NCBI GenBank assembly: GCA_002286715.1
Contig: NSJX01000109.1
Location: 21,463 to 38,030 of the forward strand
Length of the DNA: 16,568 nt
Source: Dentipellis sp. KUC8613
Lineage: Eukaryota > Basidiomycota > Agaricomycetes > Russulales > Hericiaceae
Reading direction: 5' to 3'
This document shows positions 7,327 to 16,113 of this stretch, one piece after another (position 1 is the first letter of the stretch; every line of letters begins with the position of its first letter). Under the pieces are notes generated by a model. It saw nothing but the letters and a program-made list of their open reading frames with translations, did no database searches and was not told the DNA's origin. Made by a program: the position numbers and the translations under genes.

Positions 7327-8728
7327 TCCTTGTCGCGCTCCAGGTCCCGCCGTCTCTGCGCTCCCTCGCCGTCTGCGCGCCCCACCACTCCCTCTCGATG
7401 CCCCATGCCGCCATCTTCAGGTCCCGCTGGGCCATCTGCGACCCACACCGCCATCTGCACGCCCTGCCGCGCCACTGTGAGGCCGTCTTGCACGCGACGC
7501 CGCCGTCTGCGTGCCGCGCCGTGATGTCTGTGCCCCATGCCGCCATCCGCACACCCCGCGGCACCCTCTCGCAGCTCCGGGTGCCGCCTCGTACACCCTT
7601 GTACGCCCTCGTGTCGTCGTGGGCCCTCGCGCTGCCGCTGCACGCGCTCACGTCGACGTCACACGCGCCGACGAGGTCGTCGCACGCCCCAGTGGCGTCA
7701 TTTCAAGGCCGTGACCCCACAACGCCGTGCCGCCCCCCAACGATACCGCCTCGCGCCCCTGCACCAATGCCCCGCGCCCCAGCGACGCCACCTGGCGCCC
7801 CTGCGTCGCTGTCTTGCCCGCCTGCACGCCCGCCACGCCCCCTCTGGCTCCCCCAACTGCCCTCGTGCGCCGCCGCCGCCCTTGCCGCCTCGCTCCCTCG
7901 CGCCGCCGCCCCATGCACCCACGTTGCTGTCACACATGTCCACGCCATCGTCGCGTGCCCCAGCGGCGTCGTCGCCACATGCACCCTAGCAACGGTGCAA
8001 CAGACAGTCCCGTCACGCCCCTGCACGGCTTCATGCCGCCCTGCTCGCCTTCGTGCCGCCCCGTACACGCACCCACGAGGTTGTCACACGCCCCAGCGGT
8101 GTCATTTCATGGCTGTGACTCCATGACGTCGCCCTGCGCCCAACGACGTCGGCCGGCGCCCTCGCGTCGCCCTGGAGGCCCTCTGGCGCCCCAGCAACGA
8201 CACCTCGCACTCCCTCGACGCCACCCCGCGCCCCTCCGCAGCCATGCCATGCGCTTGCGCCGCCATCTCGCATGCCCGCATGCCCGTCACTCCCCCTCCG
8301 GCTCACCCACTACCCTCGCGTGCCGCCGCTGCCCTCATCCCTGTCTTGTTGCCTCGCGCCGCCGCTACACGCACCCATGTCGCTGTCACACGGGCCCTAG
8401 TGGCGCTATTTTGTGGCCGTGACTCCCTGCCGCCCTCGCTGCCGCCCCGTGCCCCCGCGTCGCCGTCATACGCTCCCATGTGGCCATCACGCATCTGGCA
8501 TCTCAGCGCGCTGACCCATTCTGTCGCCCTAGCGGTGCCGTCTCGCATCAACCACGGTGTTGCACGCCCTTGTGACACCATCTCGCATGGCCTCGGCACT
8601 GTTGCGAGCCCCACAACGCCGTCTACGCCCCACCCCACCTTCTTTGCGCCTCATGGGGGCGTTTTTGCGCTTCCTGCCGTCATCTCTCACCCCCTGCCGC
8701 CGTCTTCGCCTGCCTGCTGCCGTTTTCG

Positions 8729-8769
8729 CCCCCCCCCCCCCCCCCCCCCCTTTTCCCCCCCCCCCCCCC
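8729..8769. repeat. Poly-C tract (22 C, TTTT, 15 C)
   Basis: Positions 8729-8750 are 22 consecutive C, 8751-8754 are T, and 8755-8769 are 15 consecutive C. The G-rich complement could form a G-quadruplex and the C strand an i-motif. The exact lengths may be unreliable because long homopolymers are error-prone in sequencing and assembly. Confidence 0.9.
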
Positions 8770-9317
8770 GCCGCGTTGTCTGCGCCCTGCCGCGCCTTCT
8801 TTGTGCCCCATGGGGGCGTTTTCGCGCCTTGCGCAGCCACTGTTCGTCTCGGCGCAGCTTCTTGCTTGCCCCCTGGTGTCCCCGTCGCCTTCTCGCGCAT
8901 CCCCGCAGCCCTCACTCGCCCCCGCTTCGCCCCCACATCGTCCATCGAGCGCCCATGCGGCCGTTACCACACACAACATGCCCCCTCACCGCTGTTGCAT
9001 CGCCCCTCACCCCAGTCGTGCGCTGTCACGCAAGTGTTATGCGCCCCCACATCGCCATGACGCGCGCACACGCCGCCGTTACGCGCCCCCAGCGGTGTCG
9101 CTTCGTGGCTGGTGGCCCTGCGCCGCCTTCGCACTGCCGTCACACATGCTCACACTGCCATCTCGCACCGCAACGGCGCCGTCTCGCACCGCAACGGCGC
9201 CATCTCGCGCCCCCGCCGCCCCGCCCGCCTCTACCGCTCTCGCGTGTCTGCATGCCGCAGCTCTGCTGCCATGCCACGCCCACACGTGCCCGTGGCACCA
9301 TCTCTCGCGCCCCTGTC

Positions 9318-9401
9318 GCCCTCTCCTGTGCCCCCGCCGCCCTCTCTCGTGCCCCCGCCGCCCTCTCTCGTGCCCCCGCCGCCCTCTCTCGTGCCCCCGC
9401 C
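9318..9401. repeat. Four-copy perfect 21-bp tandem array
   Basis: Units start at 9318, 9339, 9360 and 9381. The last three are identical (GCCCTCTCTCGTGCCCCCGC plus one C) and the first has a 2-base change. The period is a multiple of three, so one frame reads a repeated Pro-rich heptapeptide (SLVPPPP), but other frames are open as well. Confidence 0.95.
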
Positions 9402-10258
9402 GCCCTCACCCACCTCCACTGCCCTCGGTCGCAGTCATGGGCGCACACGCCGCCGTCACGCGCCCCAGCTGCGTCCTGCGACCAGCCCGCACCCTAGTGA
9501 CGCCGCCCTGCGCCTATCGACCGCGCATCGCGCCCACCAACGGCGCCCCGCGCCCTAGCCGCCCCCTCTGGCGCCACCCTGCGCCCCAGCAACGAGGCCC
9601 TAGGGCCCTACAACGCAGCCCTGCTCCCCTGCGGCATCTCTCCCTGTCATCGCGCGCTGTCGCCGCTACCGGCCGTCGCGATCTATGCACCCCGCACCGC
9701 CGCCCCCACGTGCACCAGTGCAGCTCGCGCGCCCCCTCACTGCCGTCACCCGTACCCCTGCTGCATTGTGTGCCCCCGCCGCCCTTGCACACCCGCATGC
9801 TGCAGCTCTGCTGCCGTGCCACACCTGTATGTGGCCGTTTCGTGTGTGCACATGCACATTGTGCGTGGCTCCCTCTCTCGCACCCGCGCCCCGCTGATGC
9901 CCCCTTTCGCCCTCGCGACGCCCTATGGTGCCGCAACGACGCTGCCTTGCACTTCCATGGAGCCGCCCACCGCCGTTCCGACACCGCCTCGCACCCTGTC
10001 GACGCCGTCCCACACCTCACCGATGCCACCTCGTGCTTTAGTGGCGCCCTCTGACATCCTACCAACGCCCTCCGCCGCCTCTCAGGATGCCGCCGCCCCC
10101 ACACGTCTTATGCCGCCCTGCTCACCTTCAAGCCGCGCTGTTCGCCTATCGCCGCCCCGCGCGCCCCAGCAAGTGCGTCTCTAGATGCCCTGCGTGCTAT
10201 CAACGGCGTGTGGCACCGTCCCCACATGCCTTCGTGCCACCACGCACGCCCTCTTGCA

Positions 10259-10338
10259 CCCTAGCAATGGCGCCCCACACCCTCTTGCGCCCTAGCAACG
10301 GCGCCCCACACCCTCTTGCGCCCTAGCAACGGCGCCCT
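10259..10338. repeat. 31-bp tandem array near the end of block C
   Basis: Units begin CCCTAGCAAYGGCGCC at 10259, 10290 and 10321 (the last partial). A 31-bp period is not a multiple of three, which argues against a coding repeat. The CCCTAGCAACGGC element is the complement of the GTTGCTAGGG element of block B. Confidence 0.95.
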
Positions 10339-10560
10339 GCATGTCCCGCACCCTCTGGCGCCCCACAGACATGCTCAACCGCCCTCCCAACGGCACCTGA
10401 CGCCCCACCGACACGCCCACGCGCTCTAGCGACGGCACCTCGCACCCTTGCGACGGCGTCTTGCCCTTCTGGCACCTCATCAACACCGCTCTGCCGCCCT
10501 CTCAGACATTTAATCTCGGCTGTTCGATCCACCATCGACATGCCCCGTGCTCTGGCAACA

Positions 10561-11010
10561 TCGCATTACACCTAGCTATGCCCTCTCAACCCTGTCTTGT
10601 GTCTCACTGACACTGCCCTACACCCTGACTATGCCATGCTTGAATTAGATAGTCATGTAATTAAGTATCTCATATCTCAGACTCAATAAATGGCTTAACT
10701 CCCCACTGCTTGAGTTCAAGTGAATTGAAATGTCTCTGATATTCAAGCTGGGTTTTGTGTGTGATATACAACTATGTTACAGTTCTGCAATCAATTAACA
10801 AAATTGCATTGCTATAGCTCTATGCTACCATGATCATAAAGTTCTATCCACCAAGAGAGTTTTTCCAAATCACAACTCCTGTTAAGTGACTGTAGAATAT
10901 GGGCACCTCTACAGCCAAAACAACCTATGCACATTACAATTTTTCAATTCCTGACAAGGCATTGTCTATTATAGACTCACCAACAGTGTGAAAAAGTGTG
11001 TGCATTGTCA
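10561..11010. other. AT-rich intergenic stretch
   Basis: The end of block C decays into AT-rich DNA by about 10640. No open frame of note, RNA gene or repeat was supported in the remainder. Confidence 0.4.
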
Positions 11011-11017
11011 GCAATCA

Positions 11018-11073
11018 GAGCTCCTGGTCCAGTTGATAAGCATCAGCTTGGGGCATTGCAGGTTTGATCCCTC
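11018..11073 (+). mobile_element. tRNA-derived SINE-like head (Pol III A and B boxes)
   Basis: TGGTCCAGTTGA at 11025-11036 resembles the tRNA A-box (TRGCNNAGYNGG), and GGTTTGATCCC at 11061-11071 resembles the B-box (GGTTCGANTCC). The 36-bp spacing is normal for a tRNA-type internal promoter. A full tRNA fold is not apparent: the 3' acceptor strand and anticodon stem do not pair well. A tRNA-derived SINE or a decayed tRNA is therefore more likely than a functional tRNA gene. The 3' end of the element could not be placed. Confidence 0.5.
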
Positions 11074-11148
11074 ATGTATGTACATTTTTGTTCACTTTGG
11101 GAAAATATAAGATACTCTGAAGTGTCTGAGGGAAGCCTCAAATATTTA

Positions 11149-11256
11149 TTGTAGCCAAGTATCTACCTTCAAAATACCATGATTGGGTCAATCATTGTGT
11201 GGAACACATGGGAGCACATGGCACCATTGGGGCCAAGTCTTACCACTTGGCTACAA
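11149..11256. repeat. Inverted repeat downstream of the SINE-like head
   Basis: TTGTAGCCAAGT at 11149-11160 pairs perfectly with ACTTGGCTACAA at 11245-11256. Inside, ATGATTG...CAATCAT near 11179-11195 makes a second small stem. It could be part of the SINE body or a separate tiny foldback. Confidence 0.65.
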
Positions 11257-11511
11257 TGTCAAATCCAAGGAGTCATATTGCTGTGCAATGCATCCGCCAC
11301 TCCCTCCAAGTCAGACAAAAGAACACTTGGACTGGAAGTTAAGCATCCCCAAATGCATGACTGTCCCTTTTTCAGCCTGTCATACAAGGTTCTCAGTTCA
11401 ATCCTTGCTTATGCCTTCTATTAGTTTGAGACACATGGACTACTTGACTTGATTTGGAACACTATTGGACACTTTCAAAATTATATCCCTCAATAATACT
11501 GAATGCTTTTT
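11257..11511. other. Unannotated stretch
   Basis: Two overlapping short open frames of about 80-89 codons run through here but have no recognisable features and are probably chance. Confidence 0.4.
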
Positions 11512-11728
11512 CTTGTCCTTGGCCAAGGACAAGCAGCATTCCAGTCAAAACAGACATGTATAGGAGCTATGCACATGTCACAAAGTCAAAAATCTATTTT
11601 TGTCTTATTCTTGGCCAAGGACAAGGGCTAACTGATCATGAATGGGAAGATTCACTGCATTGTTGAGGTTTCTGAATCATTTTCTATGATATAATCTGTA
11701 ACACATCTTGTCCTTGACCAAGGAAAAG
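11512..11728. repeat. Three spaced 22-bp palindromes with TTGGCCAA-like centre
   Basis: A perfect 22-bp palindrome at 11512-11533 (CTTGTCCTTGG plus its complement) is repeated with small changes at 11604-11625 and 11707-11728, spaced 92 and 103 bp apart. Two copies keep the TTGGCCAA centre and the third has TTGACCAA. Sequence between the copies is not obviously repeated. Regular spacing of dyads suggests binding sites or stem-loop units; no function is known. Confidence 0.85.
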
Positions 11729-11847
11729 AGAACATCTTTGTCACATACTCATAATATATTGAACCAGGAACTGTACTGCACTGTGTCAGTCACTTGCCCA
11801 AGTATAAGTTATATTGGATTGAAAGAATTCTCTTGCAGGTAGACTTG

Positions 11848-11886
11848 AGATGAATCAGAACCTGCCGCTTGCTGGCCCACTCCTCA
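11848..11886 (-). other. Exon-like conserved segment, copy 2 (inverted)
   Basis: On the minus strand ACTAG (11891-11887) precedes 39 nt that match copies 1 and 3 with one substitution (G to A, giving EEWASKRQVLIHL). The match stops after TTCTGATTCATCT, where the others continue TCAAAG. Upstream sequence differs from both other copies. Confidence 0.55.
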
Positions 11887-12144
11887 CTAGTGACACAGTA
11901 TGAGGAAGCGACAAACCTCAAAAAATATGCTACGTGGCGCCAAGCAAGTGCAATCCCACAATGCAAGGCCATGAACAACACGGCTGGAGAACAACGCGGA
12001 AAATCAGTTAGTGTACATGAAGATAAGGTGGGAGAACGCACTGCAGAGCCCACCAGGCAAGCAGAGTCCCGGGGAATTTGCAGACATCGGTTTGCATCCG
12101 CAAGACGACATGTTGTGATGGCTACTGTGCGGTTGCATAGACAA

Positions 12145-12240
12145 GATGGTGTGCGGGTGCGGCGGGAGGGGGATGGGATGACATGCTGGAGCGGCAGGGA
12201 AAGGACGAGATGGCGTGCTGGAACGGCGGGAGAAGGACGG
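12145..12240 (+). repeat. Three-copy 32-bp G-rich tandem repeat
   Basis: Units begin GATGGTGTGC, GATGACATGC and GATGGCGTGC at 12145, 12177 and 12209, each continuing with TGGARCGGC-like and GGGARARGGA-like sequence. Composition and GATGGC cores resemble the block A family, suggesting a small satellite of it. Confidence 0.75.
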
Positions 12241-12285
12241 CTGGAAGTCGGATGATGATGGCAGCAACTACAGAGATAAAATTTT

Positions 12286-12368
12286 GATAACCGAAGGCAA
12301 CACTACACCGAAATGAGGAGGGCGAACGATGCAACTCCTTCATTTCGATGAGCAAGCCGTTGGTTATC
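12286..12368. repeat. Foldback hairpin within a putative intron
   Basis: GATAACC (12286-12292) pairs with GGTTATC (12362-12368), continuing inward through CGAAATGA (12309-12316) with TCATTTCG (12340-12347), with mismatches and a 2-nt offset. The hairpin lies between the candidate minus-strand donor at 12400 and acceptor at 12268. Confidence 0.7.
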
Positions 12369-12629
12369 CAGTCAGCTGTAACTTGCGTGTTCTCACTTAC
12401 CCATTATGAGTGTTTGCACGAGGCGGCGACACCATGTCATAGTGTGTAAGTAGGACAGAAACTATTAGTTAGACAAGAGAGTAGATAGAATCAAAAAGAA
12501 TAAAACTTACGTGCTACTGCACACAGCGCAGCTCTACACGAGATGCAAGGGAAACGGGCGAGATGAGAGTCGAGGAGCCAGTGAAGCTATGAGGTAATCG
12601 TTAGCAACGGTCCCATACTGTGTTCCAAC

Positions 12630-12659
12630 TTCGGAAGCAACTGTACAGTTGCTGACGAA
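12630..12659. repeat. 30-bp palindrome around AACTGTACAGTT
   Basis: AGCAACTGTACAGTTGCT at 12636-12653 is a perfect 18-bp palindrome, and TTCG/CGAA at the outside extend the symmetry to 12630-12659 with two mismatched pairs. Confidence 0.85.
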
Positions 12660-12720
12660 GACATTACCACGGGTCGGCCGCGCTGGCTTGACAAACGACG
12701 TGTTATGTCTTGTTTCTTCA

Positions 12721-13046
12721 CCATACAACTTAGCACCACAAGACTAGGGTCGTTCCTCGGAAGCTGTGTCGCTCGCTCTTCCGTGTGTTCGCCCGTGTCT
12801 TCTGCGTCATTGCGTTGCTACGGTTCTGCTACGTGCTTCACTGATACCTCTGGCGCTGTCTCACAACCACACCCGCTTCCTCCCCATACAACTTAACACC
12901 ACATTGCTAGGGCTGTTCCTCGGAAGCTGCGTCGTTCGCTCTTCTGTGGGTTCGCCTGTGTCTTGTGTGTTGCGACGTTGCTACAGTTCTGCTGCGTGCT
13001 GGACTCAATACCTCTGGCGCCATTTCGTAACCACTCCCGCATCCCC
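12721..13046 (+). repeat. Tandem duplication of about 163 bp
   Basis: Two consecutive copies start with CCATACAACTTA at 12721 and 12884. They share long parts such as GTTCCTCGGAAGCTG, CGCTCTTC and ATACCTCTGGCGC. Translations of the copies match (for example FLGSCVARSSVCSPVSS and FLGSCVVRSSVGSPVSC) but fall in different frames because 163 is not a multiple of three. The duplication therefore need not be coding. It lies about 640 bp upstream of the gene start at 13687. Confidence 0.85.
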
Positions 13047-13686
13047 GGGCTTTCCAAACCGTCGCCCTACCATCTCTAATTTCTGACATTCCACGCGTCA
13101 CCCCGACTCTGCCCAGGTACTGCTGGAGGACATGAGATCGGTTCCATTGTTTCAGATCTTTGTGCGTCCTACCTTACGCTCTATTTGTTTTCTGCTGATA
13201 CTTCTTGATCTTTTGCACGTACGATGTATCTTATGTCCACTCACACCTATCCTACGCCCCCTTCACCATTTCGACAGGCCCTGCAATCCCACTTTCTCGT
13301 GCCCTTCCCTACACCCCGCCTCGCTCGTTTCACTGCATGGTGCCAACTTCCGTTGCATATATGGCATGGCTTACGTGTTGTTGCAATCTATGTAAAATTC
13401 TCATGTCGACAATCATTGCCTGCCGTCCCTCAATTGTCGCGGCTCTCTCTCTCTTGCCTGCACGCCGTCGCCGCCTCCTCCACCCTGCGCTCGCGCACTT
13501 TACATGCAAAATCGCGACCCGCTCATCCCTCCATCCGCACGATAAAATCCTTGGCGCTATGCATATTCAACGGCTACTCGTTGCGCCCTGCCACCACTGC
13601 CTGCTCGCTGTGCACCATGGCCGCGACATTGATCCAGTCTCTGCATCGGCTCGTTTCGTGCTTCGGCTTCTGTCTCGCCTCGAATT
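13047..13686 (+). promoter_or_regulatory. 5' region of the 13687 gene
   Basis: This is pyrimidine-rich DNA with a CT tract at about 13444-13454 and a TATAT-containing sequence near 13354, about 330 bp before the start codon. An in-frame TGA at 13630-13632 closes the gene's reading frame upstream. A short upstream open frame with a good start context (CACCATGG, ATG at 13618) overlaps the first exon in another frame and could be an upstream ORF. No core promoter can be fixed from sequence. Confidence 0.3.
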
Positions 13687-15843
13687 ATGCAGACTGCTAC
13701 CCCTCCAAGTAAGTTCGTTTGCTTTCATCAATATGCTGAATATTCATCTTGTTCTTCATTCTTTTTGCATAGCTACGAGTCGGCGCACCGACCGACTGTT
13801 TCCCTACATGTATAGCGCTTGGTCCCAAGGCTGGGAACCATTTTGTGTTATTGTTGCCGCGAATACCCAATATATTCCACAGCCAATTGATGCGTCTCTT
13901 GTTCCTACTGTTCAAACTGATGGCTTATGGGGTGTCCATGAGTGGACGCAGTTTCCCCAGCCTTACGTCGATTCTTGCCCTTTTTTGGCGTACATACCCC
14001 TGCCACAGTCACCCGACGATGTCTTGAGCTGTACGATTACACGATCCATGTGGACTAAAGTTCCCGGCATGAGTGGTTACCATACGATTGCAGACACCTT
14101 CCGAGATCAGCTAAGGGAAGAACTACATTCTGCAATGAGGCTTTGCGAGTCGTCTTTCCCGAAGCTCCGCGCGATGACAAGCTATCGGCATATTGACCTC
14201 CCACAAATCACTCTGGACCGTGCCGCCACATCGTACTATCGCCTTTGTGGTGAACTGCGTCCTTGGCACGACTTCGTGGAGTACTTTCGGAACACTCAGC
14301 AGTATCTTCTCGAATTGCGCGGATTTCGGGCTTGGTACAACGACATATCGTCCGGTTCCACCCCACTAGTTCGACAGCCCACCCGTGGGTGTACTGTGCC
14401 CACTCTGGAGCTCTACGCTTCACATGTGGATCGCAATGTGACTGTGTATGTATCTGTCCCCGAGCATTATTATAACTTAGATCCCAGGAAGCATGTCCTG
14501 TTGCAACCTCGCAGCACGTGCTGCCGCATTCAAGCTTGGTCCGGATTGAATTCTGCCAGTGAGAAGCACACGAAGGAGATTTGGCTCTACCTGCTGCACG
14601 TCAAGTATATCAAATATTTCGAAGATGCTGTCCGTGGGCGCAGTCCTCGCGAAGACGCCCTCAACCCGACACCGGAGTATGAGGCCAAGCTTGATGCATC
14701 ACATCGGAAAGGGAAGCAGATGGATGCTCTACGTGAACGTGCTTTGAAGGATGAGCGTGACCCAGGTACTCGTGCCGTCCCTTTGTTGATCTGTTTCGAT
14801 TATTGACATTGTTTATAGCCCCTCCAGATGTTCGTAATGCGGCTAACCGTATGCCGGGCTCTGACTGGCACCGAGAATTCCGACGCCGATCTGGTATCGA
14901 AATGCATGAGCGCCCCGACTACATGAAGCCCCCTGTTGCTCTGTGGAAAGAAGGTCTCAGCCGAGTGAATTGGATGAAGATCAGGAAGGACCCGCCCCCC
15001 CGCCTATTTGCTGTACCACCCATCCATCTCTTTCAGGGGCTCAAAACCACAGAGAAGCAGGCCATTTTCTTCCGAAACATTCTCATCCTCCATGACGAAC
15101 TTCATGAAAGAGTCGGCTGTGAAGGGTGTTCAGATCTCAACACAGTGACATGGTGCGATGTCTTGAGCCATACGTACTGGAAGCGGCAGTGGCCTCATGA
15201 GGTATCGTTCGACGCCAGCCACTTTTGGAAATACGGGGGCAAGCTCTTCTTCGGCAAGGTCAATGACGCCGTCATATCGGGTGACCAAAGGTGGATCAAC
15301 AAGTTACCTTGTGGATGTCCAATCCCCGACAACGTCACACTTCTGAACGCCGAGGTTCGCCACTGCCTTCTTTTCCATATGAACTGGCTCCTGGCCCTCC
15401 ACGAGTACAACGACATGGCTTGCTGGCAAGCCCAATACTGCGGTGCCCCTGCCCCCGATGCCCTCAACGGAATAGGCTGTGTTCCCTTCGGCGAAATCTG
15501 GGGCTCCGATCCATATGGCGGCCCTCCTCTTCCGTACGCAGTGGAGAATTGGGTAGATCATAGGGAATGGGCCTCAAAGTTGCAGCTGGCAATGGAGGGA
15601 TGGAAAGGGTTTGATTCAGCAGAAACTACAGACGGACACTTACTTTCAAAGATTTGTTTCAGTGAACTCATGCACCTGGACTATGTATCATATGAGCAGC
15701 AACTTCTTGGCTTTTGGATTCAATCTTTCGTTGAGATTCTTGGTTATATCCCTGCTTCCATGCTCCCTCCGACCACTCTTGTCCCGCTATGCAATGCACA
15801 CCCTGATTATTCACGTTATAAAGAAGGACAGCTCAAATCATAG
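13687..15843 (+). CDS. Uncharacterised fungal protein, three exons, 679 residues
   Basis: Exons 13687-13708, 13773-14765 and 14819-15843 join in one frame (22+993+1025 = 2040 nt). The start ATG has A at -3 and an in-frame stop lies 55 bp upstream. Both introns are phase 1. The product begins MQTATPPTTSRRTDRLFPYM. It has a Trp/Tyr-rich N-terminal half with MWTKVPGMSGYHTI near residue 100, a helical stretch near 116-140 and YFRNTQQYLLELRGFRAWY from 178. A charged Lys/Arg/Glu-rich segment occupies about 275-338, just before the second intron. The C-terminal half has C439xxC442 and C503xC505, possibly a metal site, and a Trp/Cys/His-rich part around 520-546 (CLLFHMNWLLALHEY, CWQAQYC). No signal peptide or clear membrane segment is visible. 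No known enzyme family is recognised. From memory only, its general look resembles lineage-expanded uncharacterised proteins of mushroom genomes. It appears intact and has ordinary, non-repeat codon use, unlike the minisatellite frames. Confidence 0.8.
13709..13772 (+). other. Intron 1 (64 bp)
   Basis: The donor is GTAAGT, a TGCTGAAT branch-like sequence lies inside, and the acceptor is TTTTTGCATAG. Removal joins A + CT to an ACT (Thr) codon and links the ATG at 13687 to the long frame. The intron is T-rich, unlike the flanking exons. Without splicing, the downstream frame would lack a nearby ATG. Confidence 0.8.
14766..14818 (+). other. Intron 2 (53 bp)
   Basis: The donor is GTACTC and the acceptor is GTTTATAG, with ATTGACA as a probable branch site. 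The upstream frame would otherwise stop at 14804-14806 inside the intron. Splicing joins G + CC (Ala339) and opens the third exon in the correct frame. The length is typical for a basidiomycete intron. Confidence 0.85.
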
Positions 15844-15894
15844 CTCTGTACATTACAAAAGGATATCACTGTGAATTTAATTATATTGTGCTTA

Positions 15895-16045
15895 CAGGTT
15901 ACCCACAGGTGACCCTCAAACCCGCAGGTAATGACCCGCAGGTACAGGTAACCCGTGCCTGAATACCTGCACGGATCCAGGTATGGGGTCTTGTCATGAC
16001 AGGTACCTGCCAGGCGGGTCCGGGTCTACCTGCGGGTGCACCCAT
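15895..16045. repeat. AGGTA/TACCT motif cluster with partial inverted symmetry
   Basis: About nine AGGTA, AGGTG or TACCTG motifs occur, several as ACCCGCAGGTA (15919-15950) on the left and as TACCTGCGGGT (16027-16037) on the right, so the outer parts are inverted with respect to each other. A GGTACC palindrome lies near 16002-16007. It starts about 50 bp after the stop codon of the 679-residue gene, so it may fall in the 3' UTR or terminator region, or be a small foldback repeat. Confidence 0.65.
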
Positions 16046-16113
16046 GACGAACCCTATGTACTCTCCCGGGCTCGGAGCGGAACAAGGCTGCCTTTTGAGT
16101 TACTATTTACTAG

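Larger units (their letters stand above)
7327..10560 (-). repeat. C-rich minisatellite, block C (inverted relative to blocks A and B)
   Basis: About 3.2 kb of degenerate units of about 20-21 bp, with GCCRTCTGCGCGCCCC-like repeats at the left end and CCCCAGCGACGCC or CTCGCGCCCC-like variants further in. These are the reverse complement of the block A/B units. The + strand is very C-rich and G-poor. Open frames of up to about 417 codons overlap in several frames and are Pro, Ala, Ser and Arg rich, hence artefactual. Perfect local arrays (9318-9401, 10259-10338) indicate recent slippage or unequal exchange. The units decay towards 10560-10640. Confidence 0.8.
11790..12728 (-). pseudogene. Possible multi-exon gene remnant on the minus strand
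   Basis: On the minus strand the following succession is seen: an open stretch from 12728 (MYGEETRHNTSFVKPARP...) towards a GTAAGT donor at 12510-12505, a CTAACTAATAG branch/acceptor-like sequence ending at 12462, another GTAAGT donor at 12400-12395, an acceptor TTTATCTCTGTAG ending at 12268, and then a continuous frame of about 159 codons from 12266 to 11790. The last frame includes TSEEWASKRQVLIHLK, the inverted copy of the exon-like segment. The first open stretch meets a stop before its donor, so the model is broken or mis-framed. No domain is recognised. It may be a decayed relative of the gene family that donated the exon-like segment. Confidence 0.3.

Noticed and set aside
7080..8126. 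A + strand open frame of about 348 codons crossing into block C
   Set aside because: It begins in decayed repeat copy 3 on the opposite strand, crosses the 26-bp palindrome and continues in minisatellite; no conserved feature.
9318..9401. CRISPR array
   Set aside because: The 21-bp units abut with no spacers, and the window is eukaryotic in character.
8244..10054. Two + strand open frames of about 417 codons in block C
   Set aside because: They overlap each other in different frames and follow the repeat. Local arrays with a 31-bp period would shift the frame, so a coding constraint is not visible.
11018..11073. Functional tRNA gene
   Set aside because: A and B boxes are present but acceptor and anticodon stems do not form convincingly and B-box positions deviate.
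13205..14806. Unspliced 533-codon version of the intact gene
   Set aside because: It needs a TTG start, reads through a T-rich segment with canonical GTAAGT...CATAG borders, and stops inside the second intron. The spliced ATG model explains all of this.
15611..15874. An 87-codon open frame overlapping the end of the intact gene
   Set aside because: It is a shadow frame within exon 3; the main frame keeps normal composition to its stop at 15841-15843.
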